Positions 54,791 through 63,852 are shown, counted from the first letter of the stretch. The stretch is DNA of 64,000 bases from Dysgonomonas sp. 511 (GCF_010501105.1 NZ_QVMQ01000009.1:84269-148268); one strand, 5' to 3'. Notes: a model not told the origin generated them from the letters alone. Numbers and translations: made by a program.

Positions 54791-56560
54791 ATGAAAGAAA
54801 TGAAAGGTGGTTTTTTGAAAAGTTTACTGGCGTCTATATTAGGATGCTTTATTGTATTGGGATTGTTCTTCCTGGTATTTTTCCTTTCGCTGGCGGCATT
54901 ATCGTTTAGTTCGGATGAAAAATATAGCTTGAGAGACAATACAGTGTTTACCCTCAAGCTCGAAGGCGAATTGGTAGACAGGGTACAGGAGTCTAATCCT
55001 CTGCTGGCTCTGTTGGGCGATAATTCGGAAGTTCAGATGGGCTTGGATGATGTACTTTCGTCGATAAAGAAAGCAAAAGAGAATGATAAGATAAAAGGCA
55101 TCTACATCAATGCCGGAATGTTTTATGCTCCTTATGCATCGCTAAAAGAAATTCGGGATCAGCTTATCGACTTCAAAGAAAGTGGTAAGTTTATCATCTC
55201 TTATTCCGATACTTATACGCAAGGTTGCTACTACCTGTCGTCGGTTGCCGACAAGGTGATAATCAATCCTCAGGGACATCTCGATATACATGGTTTTGCA
55301 GCACAGCCGATGTTCTACAAAGGCTTGCTCGAAAAAGTAGGTATCGAAATGCAAATCTTTAAAGTGGGAACTTTCAAATCGGCTGTAGAACCGTTTATGC
55401 TCGACAAGATGAGTGATGCAAACCGCGAGCAGGTTTCTTCTTACCTCAATAGTATGTGGTCGGTATTTACCGGCGAAGTTTCCGAAGCAAGGGGTATATC
55501 AGTTGACAAGATCAACCAGATGACAGATTCATTGATAACATTCAAAAGTGGCGAAGAGTTGGTAAAAGCAGGACTTGCAGATACATTGCTATACGAAACA
55601 GGTGTAAAAGAATATCTGAAAACACTGCTCAAAGTAGAAGATGAGGAAGACGTGCGCCAGGCTAGCCTGAAAAATATGACAACTGTGCCATGTGCGAAAG
55701 AAAGCAAATCGAAAGACATCATAGCTGTATTGTATGCCGAAGGAGGCATTAGCGATGGTTCGGGCAAAGAAGGTATTACCGACAAACGCTTTGTGAAAGA
55801 AATAGAGAAACTAAGGAACAATGACGATGTGAAAGCTGTGGTTTTCCGTGTAAACTCACCGGGAGGAAGTGCTTACGCATCCGAACAAATATGGAAGGCA
55901 ATCACCGACCTGAAAGCTGAGAAACCGGTGGTAGTATCTATGGGTAACTATGCGGCTTCGGGCGGATATTATATCTCTTGTAGTGCATCCAAGATTATTG
56001 CCCAGCCAAATACATTGACAGGCTCGATAGGTATTTTCGGCATGTTCCCCAATGTGGAAGGCTTGACTAAGAAGCTGGGACTGACTACCGATGTGGTTAC
56101 TACTAACAAGTATGCAGACTTTGGCGATGTTTTCCGTCCGATGAGGACAGATGAAAAAGCCATCCTTCAAGGCTATATCGAACGTGGATACGACTTGTTC
56201 CTTACCCGTTGTTCCGAAGGCCGTGGCATAGACAAGGCAGCTCTCGACAGCATTGCCCAAGGGCGTGTATGGACAGGCGAGCAGGCGCTTAAAATCGGTC
56301 TTGTAGATGCTTTGGGCGGAATGGATATGGCTATAGAAGAAGCTGCTAAGCTGGCCAATCTTGAAGATTATAAGTTGGACAGTTTCCCTCGTAAGACCGA
56401 CTTCTTCGAAAGCTTTATGTCAAACCAAAAAGAAGAATTGGCTACCAAGGCACTGAAAGAATATCTGGGCAGCGACTACCTGATGTTCAAAACATTGAAG
56501 GAAATAAAAGAGCAAAACTTTATTCAGGCACGTATGCCTTACGATATAGTAGTAGATTGA
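54791..56560 (+). CDS. sppA: Signal peptide peptidase SppA, 67K type
   Basis: 589 residues. An N-terminal membrane helix (about 10-37) anchors two S49 domains facing the periplasm. The catalytic pair is Lys196 in VGTFKSAVEPFM (first domain) and Ser390 in NYAASGGYYISCSA (second domain), matching the Lys-Ser dyad of E. coli SppA. It degrades cleaved signal peptides in the membrane. In Bacteroidetes it often neighbours lpxK and punA, as here, although a membrane protein gene and a MITE now separate them. Confidence 0.95.
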   Translation: MKEMKGGFLKSLLASILGCFIVLGLFFLVFFLSLAALSFSSDEKYSLRDNTVFTLKLEGELVDRVQESNPLLALLGDNSEVQMGLDDVLSSIKKAKENDKIKGIYINAGMFYAPYASLKEIRDQLIDFKESGKFIISYSDTYTQGCYYLSSVADKVIINPQGHLDIHGFAAQPMFYKGLLEKVGIEMQIFKVGTFKSAVEPFMLDKMSDANREQVSSYLNSMWSVFTGEVSEARGISVDKINQMTDSLITFKSGEELVKAGLADTLLYETGVKEYLKTLLKVEDEEDVRQASLKNMTTVPCAKESKSKDIIAVLYAEGGISDGSGKEGITDKRFVKEIEKLRNNDDVKAVVFRVNSPGGSAYASEQIWKAITDLKAEKPVVVSMGNYAASGGYYISCSASKIIAQPNTLTGSIGIFGMFPNVEGLTKKLGLTTDVVTTNKYADFGDVFRPMRTDEKAILQGYIERGYDLFLTRCSEGRGIDKAALDSIAQGRVWTGEQALKIGLVDALGGMDMAIEEAAKLANLEDYKLDSFPRKTDFFESFMSNQKEELATKALKEYLGSDYLMFKTLKEIKEQNFIQARMPYDIVVD

Positions 56561-56590
56561 TCTGATATATATATACTGTAAAAGCATTAA

Positions 56591-56624
56591 GAAGGTGTCC
56601 CCAAAATAGTAAAGGACACCTTCT
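56591..56624. terminator. Bidirectional terminator after sppA
   Basis: GAAGGTGTCC (56591-56600) pairs with GGACACCTTC (56614-56623) around a 13-base loop, followed by TTTGTGT. It serves sppA and the convergent membrane-protein gene. Its stem is the same as the terminator at 27991. Confidence 0.88.
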
Positions 56625-56631
56625 TTGTGTA

Positions 56632-58092
56632 TTACCTCTTGAATCTATATAACAAAAAGAGATCATTTTCATAGGCTAACATGTATGTAGCCGAAAGTAT
56701 TCTTCTAAATTCCTTATTCCGATTTTCACTCTTATTCCAATTCTCAAATTCCGATTTTTCCATCATTATCCACAATGGTTTATCTGTAGCCAACATCAGG
56801 TTTATTTCATCGTAAATATCAGGGTTATGGCTACCCATCCATTCCTGATGTGCAAAATGTTTGTAATTGGATGAAATCTCTAGCATAGGATAAAATCTTG
56901 GGCGAACTAAATAATAATAAACTCTACTCTTTTCGTTATCAGGTATTTTACTTATCAATTCATTTCCGGCATCGATATACGAAGTACCTTCTTTTCTTAT
57001 TGCGTCATACTTCTTCGTCTTACTTACATACCTTATTACCATATAACTTGAGGCTATGCCTAACAGAGCATATATAACATATTTATTTACCTTTATATTC
57101 AACGAAGCCAATAGGAGAATACTACCTGCTACCATCGAAAAAGATATTAATATAAAATAATGCTTGTAAGCATATCCCATGTTAGCAAAGGCTATGTTGA
57201 ATATGAATAACAAACAAGCAAATAGGAATAATTTAGAGTCTTTTTCCTTTTTGTAATACAAAATGGCTCCTGATAGTAAAACTGAAATTACAATAAGGTT
57301 GCGGCCTATATAGTTGCTAAAATTAAATATACTTCCAGATTCTTCCACATAACTTATATTGAACAGATAGGAGGCATAAATCATCTCCGAAAACGCATTG
57401 TAGTATAAGAAATAGCTTATTATAGGAATAGAAAATATTACCACTCCTCCGATAAAGTACAATATCAGGTTTTTCAAGGATTTGTAATCTTTATTCAGCA
57501 GACAGGCTATGAAGATAAAAATACAACAGGCAGAAATAGCTCCGGCATTATTTAACCGCATCCAGAAAATAAAAGAAAAACACAAGCCCACAATAAATGC
57601 TTCTGACGGGCTTATTTTTTTAGTTTCAAAATAATATTTAAATGTTATATATAATGCTATAAATAAAGGAACTAAGCTAAATTCTTCTGTAGAATTACCT
57701 TCGTCTATAGTAGAAGCAAAGAAGCAAAGGAAGCAGATTATGACAAGGAATGCCTTATTTCCGTCCAATAATATCTTTGCTGTCTTGTGTATAAAATATA
57801 GTACTAAAGATAGGTTTACAATTTGAAGGATAAATATTCCGGACCTGTATGGAATAAACACTTGTCCCAAGGCCTCAATAAAAATAAGGACGGGCCCTTT
57901 GTGATCGAAAAAATCAATATAAGGGATTTTTCCTTCAAGCAACATCTTTCCCATAGCCATAAATATGGCACTATCTGTACGAAATTCAAAATACAGTGGA
58001 CTTGTTGTTACAGAAAAGAATAATAAAAAGACAAATGATATAAAGATTAGAAATAAGTATGATACTAAGTTTTGTTTTTCAAGTTGGTTCAT
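56632..58092 (-). CDS. GT-C-fold glycosyltransferase-like membrane protein
   Basis: 486 residues with about ten helices. The first periplasmic loop reads FRTDSAIFMAMGKMLLEGKI, then PYIDFFDHKGPVL. The Asp of the loop and the FDHKGP motif are shared with the gene at 40141, so the two are paralogues of one GT-C group. A soluble C-terminal domain lies at about 385-486. The gene is AT-rich and breaks up the sppA-punA neighbourhood. A MITE begins only eight bases upstream of its start codon, so its promoter may lie in the MITE. Substrate unknown. Confidence 0.78.
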   Translation of the reverse strand: MNQLEKQNLVSYLFLIFISFVFLLFFSVTTSPLYFEFRTDSAIFMAMGKMLLEGKIPYIDFFDHKGPVLIFIEALGQVFIPYRSGIFILQIVNLSLVLYFIHKTAKILLDGNKAFLVIICFLCFFASTIDEGNSTEEFSLVPLFIALYITFKYYFETKKISPSEAFIVGLCFSFIFWMRLNNAGAISACCIFIFIACLLNKDYKSLKNLILYFIGGVVIFSIPIISYFLYYNAFSEMIYASYLFNISYVEESGSIFNFSNYIGRNLIVISVLLSGAILYYKKEKDSKLFLFACLLFIFNIAFANMGYAYKHYFILISFSMVAGSILLLASLNIKVNKYVIYALLGIASSYMVIRYVSKTKKYDAIRKEGTSYIDAGNELISKIPDNEKSRVYYYLVRPRFYPMLEISSNYKHFAHQEWMGSHNPDIYDEINLMLATDKPLWIMMEKSEFENWNKSENRNKEFRRILSATYMLAYENDLFLLYRFKR

Positions 58093-58099
58093 TTTCTTA

Positions 58100-58314
58100 G
58101 AGTCTGTTTAAATTTTATAGCAAATCTTTTTTATAGCTATTTTTAGATGGATTTTATGTGTTTTTATTGCTGGTTTAGCGGGCTAAACCGAAATAAAAAT
58201 GTGGAAAATACGCTAAAAAGAGCATAAAAAAGTTGCTAAGAATTTGAAGAATGGACGGAGTCAATATTTGCTGGAGCTTGTAAAATAAATTTTCGCTAAA
58301 ATTTAAACAGACTC
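58100..58314. mobile_element. 215 bp MITE, IS5-type ends (copy C)
   Basis: Ends GAGTCTGTTTAAATTTTATA and CGCTAAAATTTAAACAGACTC are inverted repeats. TTA is duplicated on both sides (58097-58099, 58315-58317), and the right TTA is the punA stop codon read on the minus strand. The interior is longer than in copies A and B and contains a perfect hairpin, GGTTTAG / CTAAACC (58172-58189). Confidence 0.87.
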
Positions 58315-59139
58315 TTATCCAGTTACTAAATTCTTTATCACCTCCTGCATTATATATGCCATTTTCGGCTGGGCTATTTTAGCGGCTTCCTGCACATCTT
58401 CGTGTGTCACCTCTACTATCTTGCCAATGACGCCCAGATCGGTGATTATAGAGAACGCCAGCACCTTCATTCCCGCGTGATTGGCTACTATTACCTCGGG
58501 TACGGTAGACATGCCCACGGCATCGCCGCCAATAATGCGAAACCAGTTGTATTCGGCAGGCGTTTCGAACGTAGGGCCTTGCGTACCTACATATACACCG
58601 TACTGAAGCTTGATACTGTTTTCTTTGGCTATCTGGGCGGCCATACGGCGCAAATCCTTGTCGTAGGCATTGCTCATATCCGGGAAACGGACTCCAAGTT
58701 CCTTATAGTTCTTGCCACGCAAAGGATGCTCGGGGAAGGTGTTTATATGGTCTTCGATAAGCATTATATCGCCTATTTCGAAGCTGCTGTTCATACCTCC
58801 GGCTGCGTTCGACACAAAGAGGTACTTGATGTTCAATGCCTGAAAAACACGGACAGGAAATGTAACTTCCTGCATGGAATATCCTTCGTAATAATGGAAA
58901 CGCCCCTGCATGGCCAATACATTTTTGCCTCCCAATTTGCCAAAAATGAGTTTGCCGCTATGTCCTTCTACCGTGGAAAGCGGAAAATTGGGAATCTCCT
59001 GGTATGGTATTTCGTTCTTGTCGCTTATTTCGTAAACCAGTTCGCCAAGGCCTGTACCTAATATTATGGCTATGGAAGGTATCTCTCCTCCTGCTCTATT
59101 TCTTATAAAGTCTGCGGTTTCTTTGATTTTCTGTAACAT
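58315..59139 (-). CDS. punA: Purine-nucleoside phosphorylase (trimeric, PNP I type)
   Basis: 274 residues. It phosphorolyses inosine and guanosine to base plus ribose 1-phosphate. GTGLGELV, ALQGRFHYYEGY-type (here MQGRFHYYEGYSMQEVTFPVRV), SNAAGGMN and EHINTFPEHPLRG are family segments, and the C-terminal VSMSTVPEVIVANH-like stretch reads GMSTVPEVIVANH. Its start overlaps the end of lpxK by 44 bases, so the two are coupled. Its stop codon is part of a MITE target duplication. Confidence 0.95.
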   Translation of the reverse strand: MLQKIKETADFIRNRAGGEIPSIAIILGTGLGELVYEISDKNEIPYQEIPNFPLSTVEGHSGKLIFGKLGGKNVLAMQGRFHYYEGYSMQEVTFPVRVFQALNIKYLFVSNAAGGMNSSFEIGDIMLIEDHINTFPEHPLRGKNYKELGVRFPDMSNAYDKDLRRMAAQIAKENSIKLQYGVYVGTQGPTFETPAEYNWFRIIGGDAVGMSTVPEVIVANHAGMKVLAFSIITDLGVIGKIVEVTHEDVQEAAKIAQPKMAYIMQEVIKNLVTG

Positions 59140-60205
59140 GTTTATCTATTTTCTGTATAAAATCATTCTCTTTGTCCATAAATACTACTTCGATAGGAAG
59201 ATAATAGAGATGAGCTTTTACGTTGTCGCTTATATCGTCCATCGATACCAGACGCATTGCATCTTTCTCGGTAACTATAATTATCTTATCGTCGGCCAGT
59301 GTTTCTTCGAAACGGCTGGTTATCCGTTTTATATCCTTCTTCGTGAAGTTGTGATGGTCGGGATATACAAGCGGGTCTATATTACTGGTATATTCTGCCA
59401 ACTTATCCATCAGCAGTTTAGGAGAAGCTATCCCTGTAACCAGCAATGTATATTTACTTTCCAGAGCTTCCAATGGCAGCTTGTGGGCAGCACCAGCGAA
59501 AACGGGCAGCAGGTATTTGTTGTATTCGAACCGTGTGAAATATAAATCCTGATAAGGGAAAACGTTTATATCGTGCGAAATGATGCGGAAATCTATCGGC
59601 TGCAAGTCGGCAGGACATTTGGTCACTATTATTGTATTTGCTTCGCGCAGTGCAGATACCGGCTGACGCAACCTTCCCGCAGGCAGCATGGCGTCTTCGT
59701 AAACCGGACGGTGGTAATCGGAAAGTATAATGGTGTACGACGGTTTTACATAGCGGTGCTGGAATCCATCGTCGAGCAGGATGATTTCCGGCGGGTTTTC
59801 CAACTCCAGCATCTGCCTGATCCCCCTTCTGCGATTGGCATCTACGGCTACTATCACATCGGGAAATTTGCGTTTTATCTGAAACGATTCATCTCCTATC
59901 TCATGGCTTGTAGACTGGGGGGTGGCCAATACAAAACCTTTCGATTTGCGTTTATATCCCCTACTGAGCACGCCAATCCTGTATTTGTCTTTCAAGGCAT
60001 TTATTATATATTCCGTATGTGGAGTTTTGCCTGTCCCTCCTACGGTTATATTGCCTATGCAGACAACCGGTATGTCAAATTCTTCCTGCTTGAATATACC
60101 CCAATCGAAAAACTTATTGCGGAAAAATACGATAGTACTGTATATCCACGATAATGGAAGTAACCACGGATTTACCCGTACAGGCTGAGGCTGCTCTTTA
60201 GTCAT
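59096..60205 (-). CDS. lpxK: Tetraacyldisaccharide 4'-kinase
   Basis: 369 residues. LpxK phosphorylates the tetraacyl disaccharide precursor at the 4' position to give lipid IVA in lipid A synthesis. The membrane-associated N-terminal helix (about 14-30, WLLPLSWIYSTIVFFRN) precedes the P-loop GGTGKT at 56-61. ILLDDGFQHR, RPAGRLRQP-like AGRLRQPVSALR and VYPDHHNFTKKDI are family signatures. It is cytoplasmic-face membrane-bound. It overlaps punA downstream. Confidence 0.95.
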   Translation of the reverse strand: MTKEQPQPVRVNPWLLPLSWIYSTIVFFRNKFFDWGIFKQEEFDIPVVCIGNITVGGTGKTPHTEYIINALKDKYRIGVLSRGYKRKSKGFVLATPQSTSHEIGDESFQIKRKFPDVIVAVDANRRRGIRQMLELENPPEIILLDDGFQHRYVKPSYTIILSDYHRPVYEDAMLPAGRLRQPVSALREANTIIVTKCPADLQPIDFRIISHDINVFPYQDLYFTRFEYNKYLLPVFAGAAHKLPLEALESKYTLLVTGIASPKLLMDKLAEYTSNIDPLVYPDHHNFTKKDIKRITSRFEETLADDKIIIVTEKDAMRLVSMDDISDNVKAHLYYLPIEVVFMDKENDFIQKIDKHVTENQRNRRLYKK

Positions 60206-60374
60206 ATGTCTTTTTTTCGATAAAAATACTAATTCTTTTCTATTTTAAGAAAGTTACAGATTGATACATTCGCACTGCTGTTACCTTTTGCCCTCTTTTG
60301 TTGTTCATATCTTCTAAAAACCATATCGAATTAACCTATTTTTGCAATATATAGTTAAAAAGTAACACGTTTTT

Positions 60375-60630
60375 TCAGTTAGCAGTTAGCAATATCTTTA
60401 GATACAAGTAGACAAGATACGAGATACAAGTTCATATTTTATCAAGAACCAACTCGTTAACTCGTCTACTGGTATCTTGTATCCTAAAAAGTAACACATG
60501 TAACACCTTTTTCTCTTTTTTTATTGTTACTTTTTCCATTCTTTTGCCGTCGCTTGCAGCCCATTCTCCCATTAGAGAGAGGTGAGAAAGGCCGCTAACA
60601 GCTTTTCTTATATAGATAAACTTATTGGAG
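60375..60630. repeat. One 143 bp repeat with a degraded GC-module tail
   Basis: It begins CAGTTAGCAGTTAGC, then ATCTTTAGATACAAGTAGAC, CCAACTCGTTAACTCGTCTA, CTTGTATCC and a GTAACACATGTAACACC block, in the same orientation as the copy at 30801. After it, a decayed version of the module (CCCATTCTCCCATTAGAGAG, TATATAGATAAACTTA) is still recognisable. It occupies the middle of the 752-base gap between divergent lpxK and the small ORF; the rest is AT-rich leader sequence. Confidence 0.82.
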
Positions 60631-60752
60631 AATAATTTGATTTATCATAACTATACTGCGCACACGAGATAATAGGGTGGAGTGGGATGTATTCGTTATT
60701 GCGCAGGAGCAGGAGTGTTTTTTTACTTATTTGCGATTTAATTGTAAATATT

Positions 60753-60783
60753 TTTGTTAATTATGTTAAAATATATACATTTG
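60753..60783 (+). promoter_or_regulatory. Promoter of the small ORF / TonB-domain gene unit
   Basis: TTTG (60753-60756) and TACATTTG (60776-60783) are 19 bases apart, the ideal Bacteroidetes spacing. The -7 box is 37 bases before the start of the 33-codon ORF. Confidence 0.72.
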
Positions 60784-60820
60784 TTCAGATGTCTCTATTT
60801 TTTTAACTTAATCAATACTA

Positions 60821-60922
60821 ATGAAACAACACAAATTTGATGATAAAGATGCTTTTCAACTGATAAGGAAATCTAAAGATGAAAGGTGGGAAAAGGATGA
60901 AATTACCTATTATGAACAATAA
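60821..60922 (+). CDS. Small protein of 33 residues
   Basis: An ATG at 60821 opens MKQHKFDDKDAFQLIRKSKD, then a Glu/Lys/Trp-rich end (ERWEKDEITYYEQ). It lies 37 bases after a near-perfect promoter and 35 bases before the next gene, as the first cistron of a two-gene unit. The composition is protein-like: no rare runs, balanced charges, and one Trp. I recognise no family. It could be a leader peptide, a regulator or a subunit of the following exported protein. Confidence 0.5.
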   Translation: MKQHKFDDKDAFQLIRKSKDERWEKDEITYYEQ

Positions 60923-60957
60923 AAGAAAGACATAAGATATTTTAATAAGATAGAACT

Positions 60958-62151
60958 ATGAAGAATCTTTGCATACTTATACTACTATTCTACTGTTTGA
61001 ATACACACAGCCAAGAGAAAACTAACTCAAATCTTTTAACAGAAATAGATTTTCTGAAAGAGGAAACAGTAGCCTTTCCATTTATAGGATTTATAGAAAA
61101 CGTAAAGACTGATTGGGGCAAACTCGGTATACGAGAGAATGCTAAAAGGGTGATCGAAGAAAAAGTATTACCGGATAAAAGTAGAGAGAGAGTAATATAT
61201 GATTTCGATGAAAAAGGGCGAATAAAAAAAATTATGACAAACAGTTGGCGTACCCTTTATTATAAATACGATAAAGATGGCAACCGGATATACAAAACAG
61301 GAGAACAATTGCATAGCGAAAGCAATCCGCAAACAGGGCTGGTAACCTGTAATAGTAGCGATAACGACATATTGACTTTCCATTACAGCCATACAGGGCA
61401 AATTACTTTAGCCGACTATAGAAAAGATAGCCTGTCTGTACATTATACATACAATGATGAAGGGCGACTTATAGAAAAAGAGTACACCAAAAACGATTTC
61501 CCGGTACAAGGGAAAAATACGTATAATAAAACCCTGATAGAATATAACGACGGCAATGATATAGAAAAGAAATTTATCCAGACTGTTATATCCTCAACCC
61601 AATCAGCTGATACTGTCACCCGGATAGAAATGTATGCCTATAAGTACGACCCTAATAACAATTGGCTGAAACGTGTATATATGGGAAATGGCAAAGTAGA
61701 AGAAACCCGGCGGTCTATCTATTACCATGATGGTAGTTATAGTAGCTTAGATACTTTGGCTGTTGCAGATAAAGACCGCATATTCACCAAAGACGAAGCC
61801 GATTTTATGGCACAATATGGAGAAGGAGAGGATAAAATGCATCTTTCTCTGACAAATACTCTGAGATTTCCTTATGCTGCACAAAAGGCAGGAATAAATG
61901 GAGTGGTAACTGTTGGTTTTCAAGTATCGAAAGAAGGAAAGATCTCTGATATTAAACTGGCAAAAAAACTTTATAACATATTGGATAATGAAGTTATGAA
62001 AGCAGTAAAGTTATTAGCTAAAAAGGCGTGGATTCCCGGTAAGAAAAACGGAAAAGATGTAGATACATATAATGAATTATCGGTTGACTTTAGAATTATA
62101 AAAGAAGGGCATGTTGCGCTAACTGTGGAATTTAATGATAATAAATTTTAG
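60958..62151 (+). CDS. Secreted protein with YD-like body and TonB C-terminal domain
   Basis: 397 residues. A signal peptide (to HSQEK, about residue 19) precedes a beta-rich body with YD-like units (YDFDEKGRIKKI, YYKYDKDGNRIYK, VHYTYNDEGRLIEKEYTK). At about 225-250 it has YKYDPNNNWLKR and RRSIYYHDG, the GNW-type ending found at 7593 and 22260. Residues about 299-385 form a TonB C-terminal domain (FPYAAQKAGINGVVTVGFQV, VMKAVKLLAKKAWIPGKKNG). No membrane anchor or proline-rich stalk is present, so it is not a standard TonB. Function unknown. Confidence 0.8.
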   Translation: MKNLCILILLFYCLNTHSQEKTNSNLLTEIDFLKEETVAFPFIGFIENVKTDWGKLGIRENAKRVIEEKVLPDKSRERVIYDFDEKGRIKKIMTNSWRTLYYKYDKDGNRIYKTGEQLHSESNPQTGLVTCNSSDNDILTFHYSHTGQITLADYRKDSLSVHYTYNDEGRLIEKEYTKNDFPVQGKNTYNKTLIEYNDGNDIEKKFIQTVISSTQSADTVTRIEMYAYKYDPNNNWLKRVYMGNGKVEETRRSIYYHDGSYSSLDTLAVADKDRIFTKDEADFMAQYGEGEDKMHLSLTNTLRFPYAAQKAGINGVVTVGFQVSKEGKISDIKLAKKLYNILDNEVMKAVKLLAKKAWIPGKKNGKDVDTYNELSVDFRIIKEGHVALTVEFNDNKF

Positions 62152-62197
62152 CTAAAATTTAAACAGACCATAAATTGTTTATAACCAGATGTATAAC

Positions 62198-62230
62198 ACA
62201 TTCTCCCGATCCTAGGCCTCGGGAGAATGT
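62198..62230. terminator. Shared terminator between converging genes
   Basis: ACATTCTCCCGA (62198-62209) pairs perfectly with TCGGGAGAATGT (62219-62230) around a 9-base loop that contains CCTAGG. It lies between the TonB-domain gene and the sulfatase gene, 14 bases from the sulfatase stop. Just upstream (62151-62170) is a solo right end of the IS5-type MITE repeat. Confidence 0.85.
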
Positions 62231-62244
62231 AAGTTCTATTCCTT

Positions 62245-63852
62245 TCAGAACTCGTCAACTTTCAGGCCTTTCCTGTACCCATCCAGTTCCTTTTGCAATT
62301 CTGCTGTTATCTGCTCGTATCCGGCTTTTCCGTAAAGATTGTTCAACTCATTAGGATCATTTAGAAGGTCATATAGCTCATTGCAGTCTATATCTTTATC
62401 GTTAGCCATTTCCCCCTTACCATAGAAATGTATAAGCTTATACCGTTCGGTACGGACACCATCGTGACGGCGTACACTATGTATAGCCGGATAATCGTAA
62501 TAATGATAATACAGGCTTTTCCTCCAGTTTTCAGGCTTATTACCCTCGAAGAGAGGCTCTAGCGTAGTGCCGCTCATTTCCACAGGTTTTTCTATTCCTG
62601 CCAGCGAGAGGAATGTAGGAGCATAGTCAATGTTCTGTACCAGGGCATCGGCTTTTGTACCTGCCTTTATCTTCTTAGGATAGTGCATAACCAGTGGCGT
62701 ACGGAACGATTCTTCGTACATAAACCGCTTGTCGAACCAACCATGCTCTCCCATATAAAAGCCCTGGTCGGATGTATATACAATGATCGTATTATCCATT
62801 AGTCCTTCTTTTTCCAGATAATCTATTACACGCCCTACCTGATCGTCGATACTTTTTATACAGCGCAGATAATCTTTCAAATAGCGTTGATACTTCCAGT
62901 TCACCAACTCGTCGCCTTTCAGGTTTTTGTCTATAAAGTCTTTGTTTTTAGGCTGATAGGCACTATTCCAGTTTTTCCGTTGTTCAGGTGTCATTCTGGC
63001 GAGCGATACTTCGAGCCCTTCGGTATTCCATTCCTTGTTGTAAGGTGCAGTATTTATAAGTTCATGCACTTTCAGGTCGTAGACCATTGTCATGGTTTTG
63101 TTTATGGTCATGTCCTGCGTATGAGCCGGCGAGCAACGCGTTGCATAGTCGTCTTTGAATGTTTCCGGTTTAGGGAACTCAACATCCTCGTACAAGTCGA
63201 GATATTGAGGCTCGGGCATCCAGTTGCGGTGAGGTGCTTTATGATGTATAAGCAGGCAAAAAGGTTTATCCTTGTCCCTTTGTTCCAGAAAATTTAAAGA
63301 ATGGTCGGTGATAAGTGTAGAGGCATATCCTTCTTCCTTAATATACTTGCCATCAGTGTCTTTACTCCTGAATTCAGGGTTGTAATACTCACCCTGATCC
63401 CACAATATTTTGTAATAATCGAAGCCTTTTGGTTCGCATTGCATATGCCATTTTCCTACCACGGCGGTTTGATATCCTTCTTGTTGTAATAGTTCCGAAA
63501 AGAAAGTCTTGGTAGAATCTATACCCTCACCCAATTGCCGTTGTCCGTTCTGGTGGCTGTATAGTCCTGTCATGAGGCATGCCCGGCTGGGGGTGGACAG
63601 GGAATTTTCTACATATGCTCTTTGAAACAGTATCCCCCCATTAGCTAGCCTGTCTATGTTTGGGGTAGGGGCGAGTTGCGATAAAGGATGCCCGTATGCA
63701 CTTATCGTTTGGTACGAATGGTCGTCTGTCATTATATAGACAATGTTCGGACGGGTCTGTTCTTCGCTGTTTACCGTATTTTTACTTCCACAGGCATAGT
63801 TGAATAATGCTGCCGGGATAAGTATGCAATTAATACTTCTGGTGTTAATCAT
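62245..63852 (-). CDS. Serine-type sulfatase (S1 family)
   Basis: 535 residues with an N-terminal export signal and a weak lipobox-like NYAC (Cys21). PNIVYIMTDDHSYQTIS holds the metal ligands Asp43 and Asp44. The (C/S)xPxR signature is STPSR at residues 86-90 followed by ACLMTG, so formylglycine would be made from Ser86 by an anaerobic sulfatase-maturating enzyme (anSME), which is not in the window. MHYPKKIKAGTKADALVQNI and MGEHGWFDKRFMYEESFRTP are further S1 segments. It likely desulfates a host or plant glycan in the periplasm or at the surface. The isolated position gives no clue to substrate. Confidence 0.92.
   Translation of the reverse strand: MINTRSINCILIPAALFNYACGSKNTVNSEEQTRPNIVYIMTDDHSYQTISAYGHPLSQLAPTPNIDRLANGGILFQRAYVENSLSTPSRACLMTGLYSHQNGQRQLGEGIDSTKTFFSELLQQEGYQTAVVGKWHMQCEPKGFDYYKILWDQGEYYNPEFRSKDTDGKYIKEEGYASTLITDHSLNFLEQRDKDKPFCLLIHHKAPHRNWMPEPQYLDLYEDVEFPKPETFKDDYATRCSPAHTQDMTINKTMTMVYDLKVHELINTAPYNKEWNTEGLEVSLARMTPEQRKNWNSAYQPKNKDFIDKNLKGDELVNWKYQRYLKDYLRCIKSIDDQVGRVIDYLEKEGLMDNTIIVYTSDQGFYMGEHGWFDKRFMYEESFRTPLVMHYPKKIKAGTKADALVQNIDYAPTFLSLAGIEKPVEMSGTTLEPLFEGNKPENWRKSLYYHYYDYPAIHSVRRHDGVRTERYKLIHFYGKGEMANDKDIDCNELYDLLNDPNELNNLYGKAGYEQITAELQKELDGYRKGLKVDEF

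Noticed and set aside
62151..62172. Fourth complete MITE of the IS5-type family
   Set aside because: Only the right terminal repeat is present, with a changed last base; no left end or target duplication was found.
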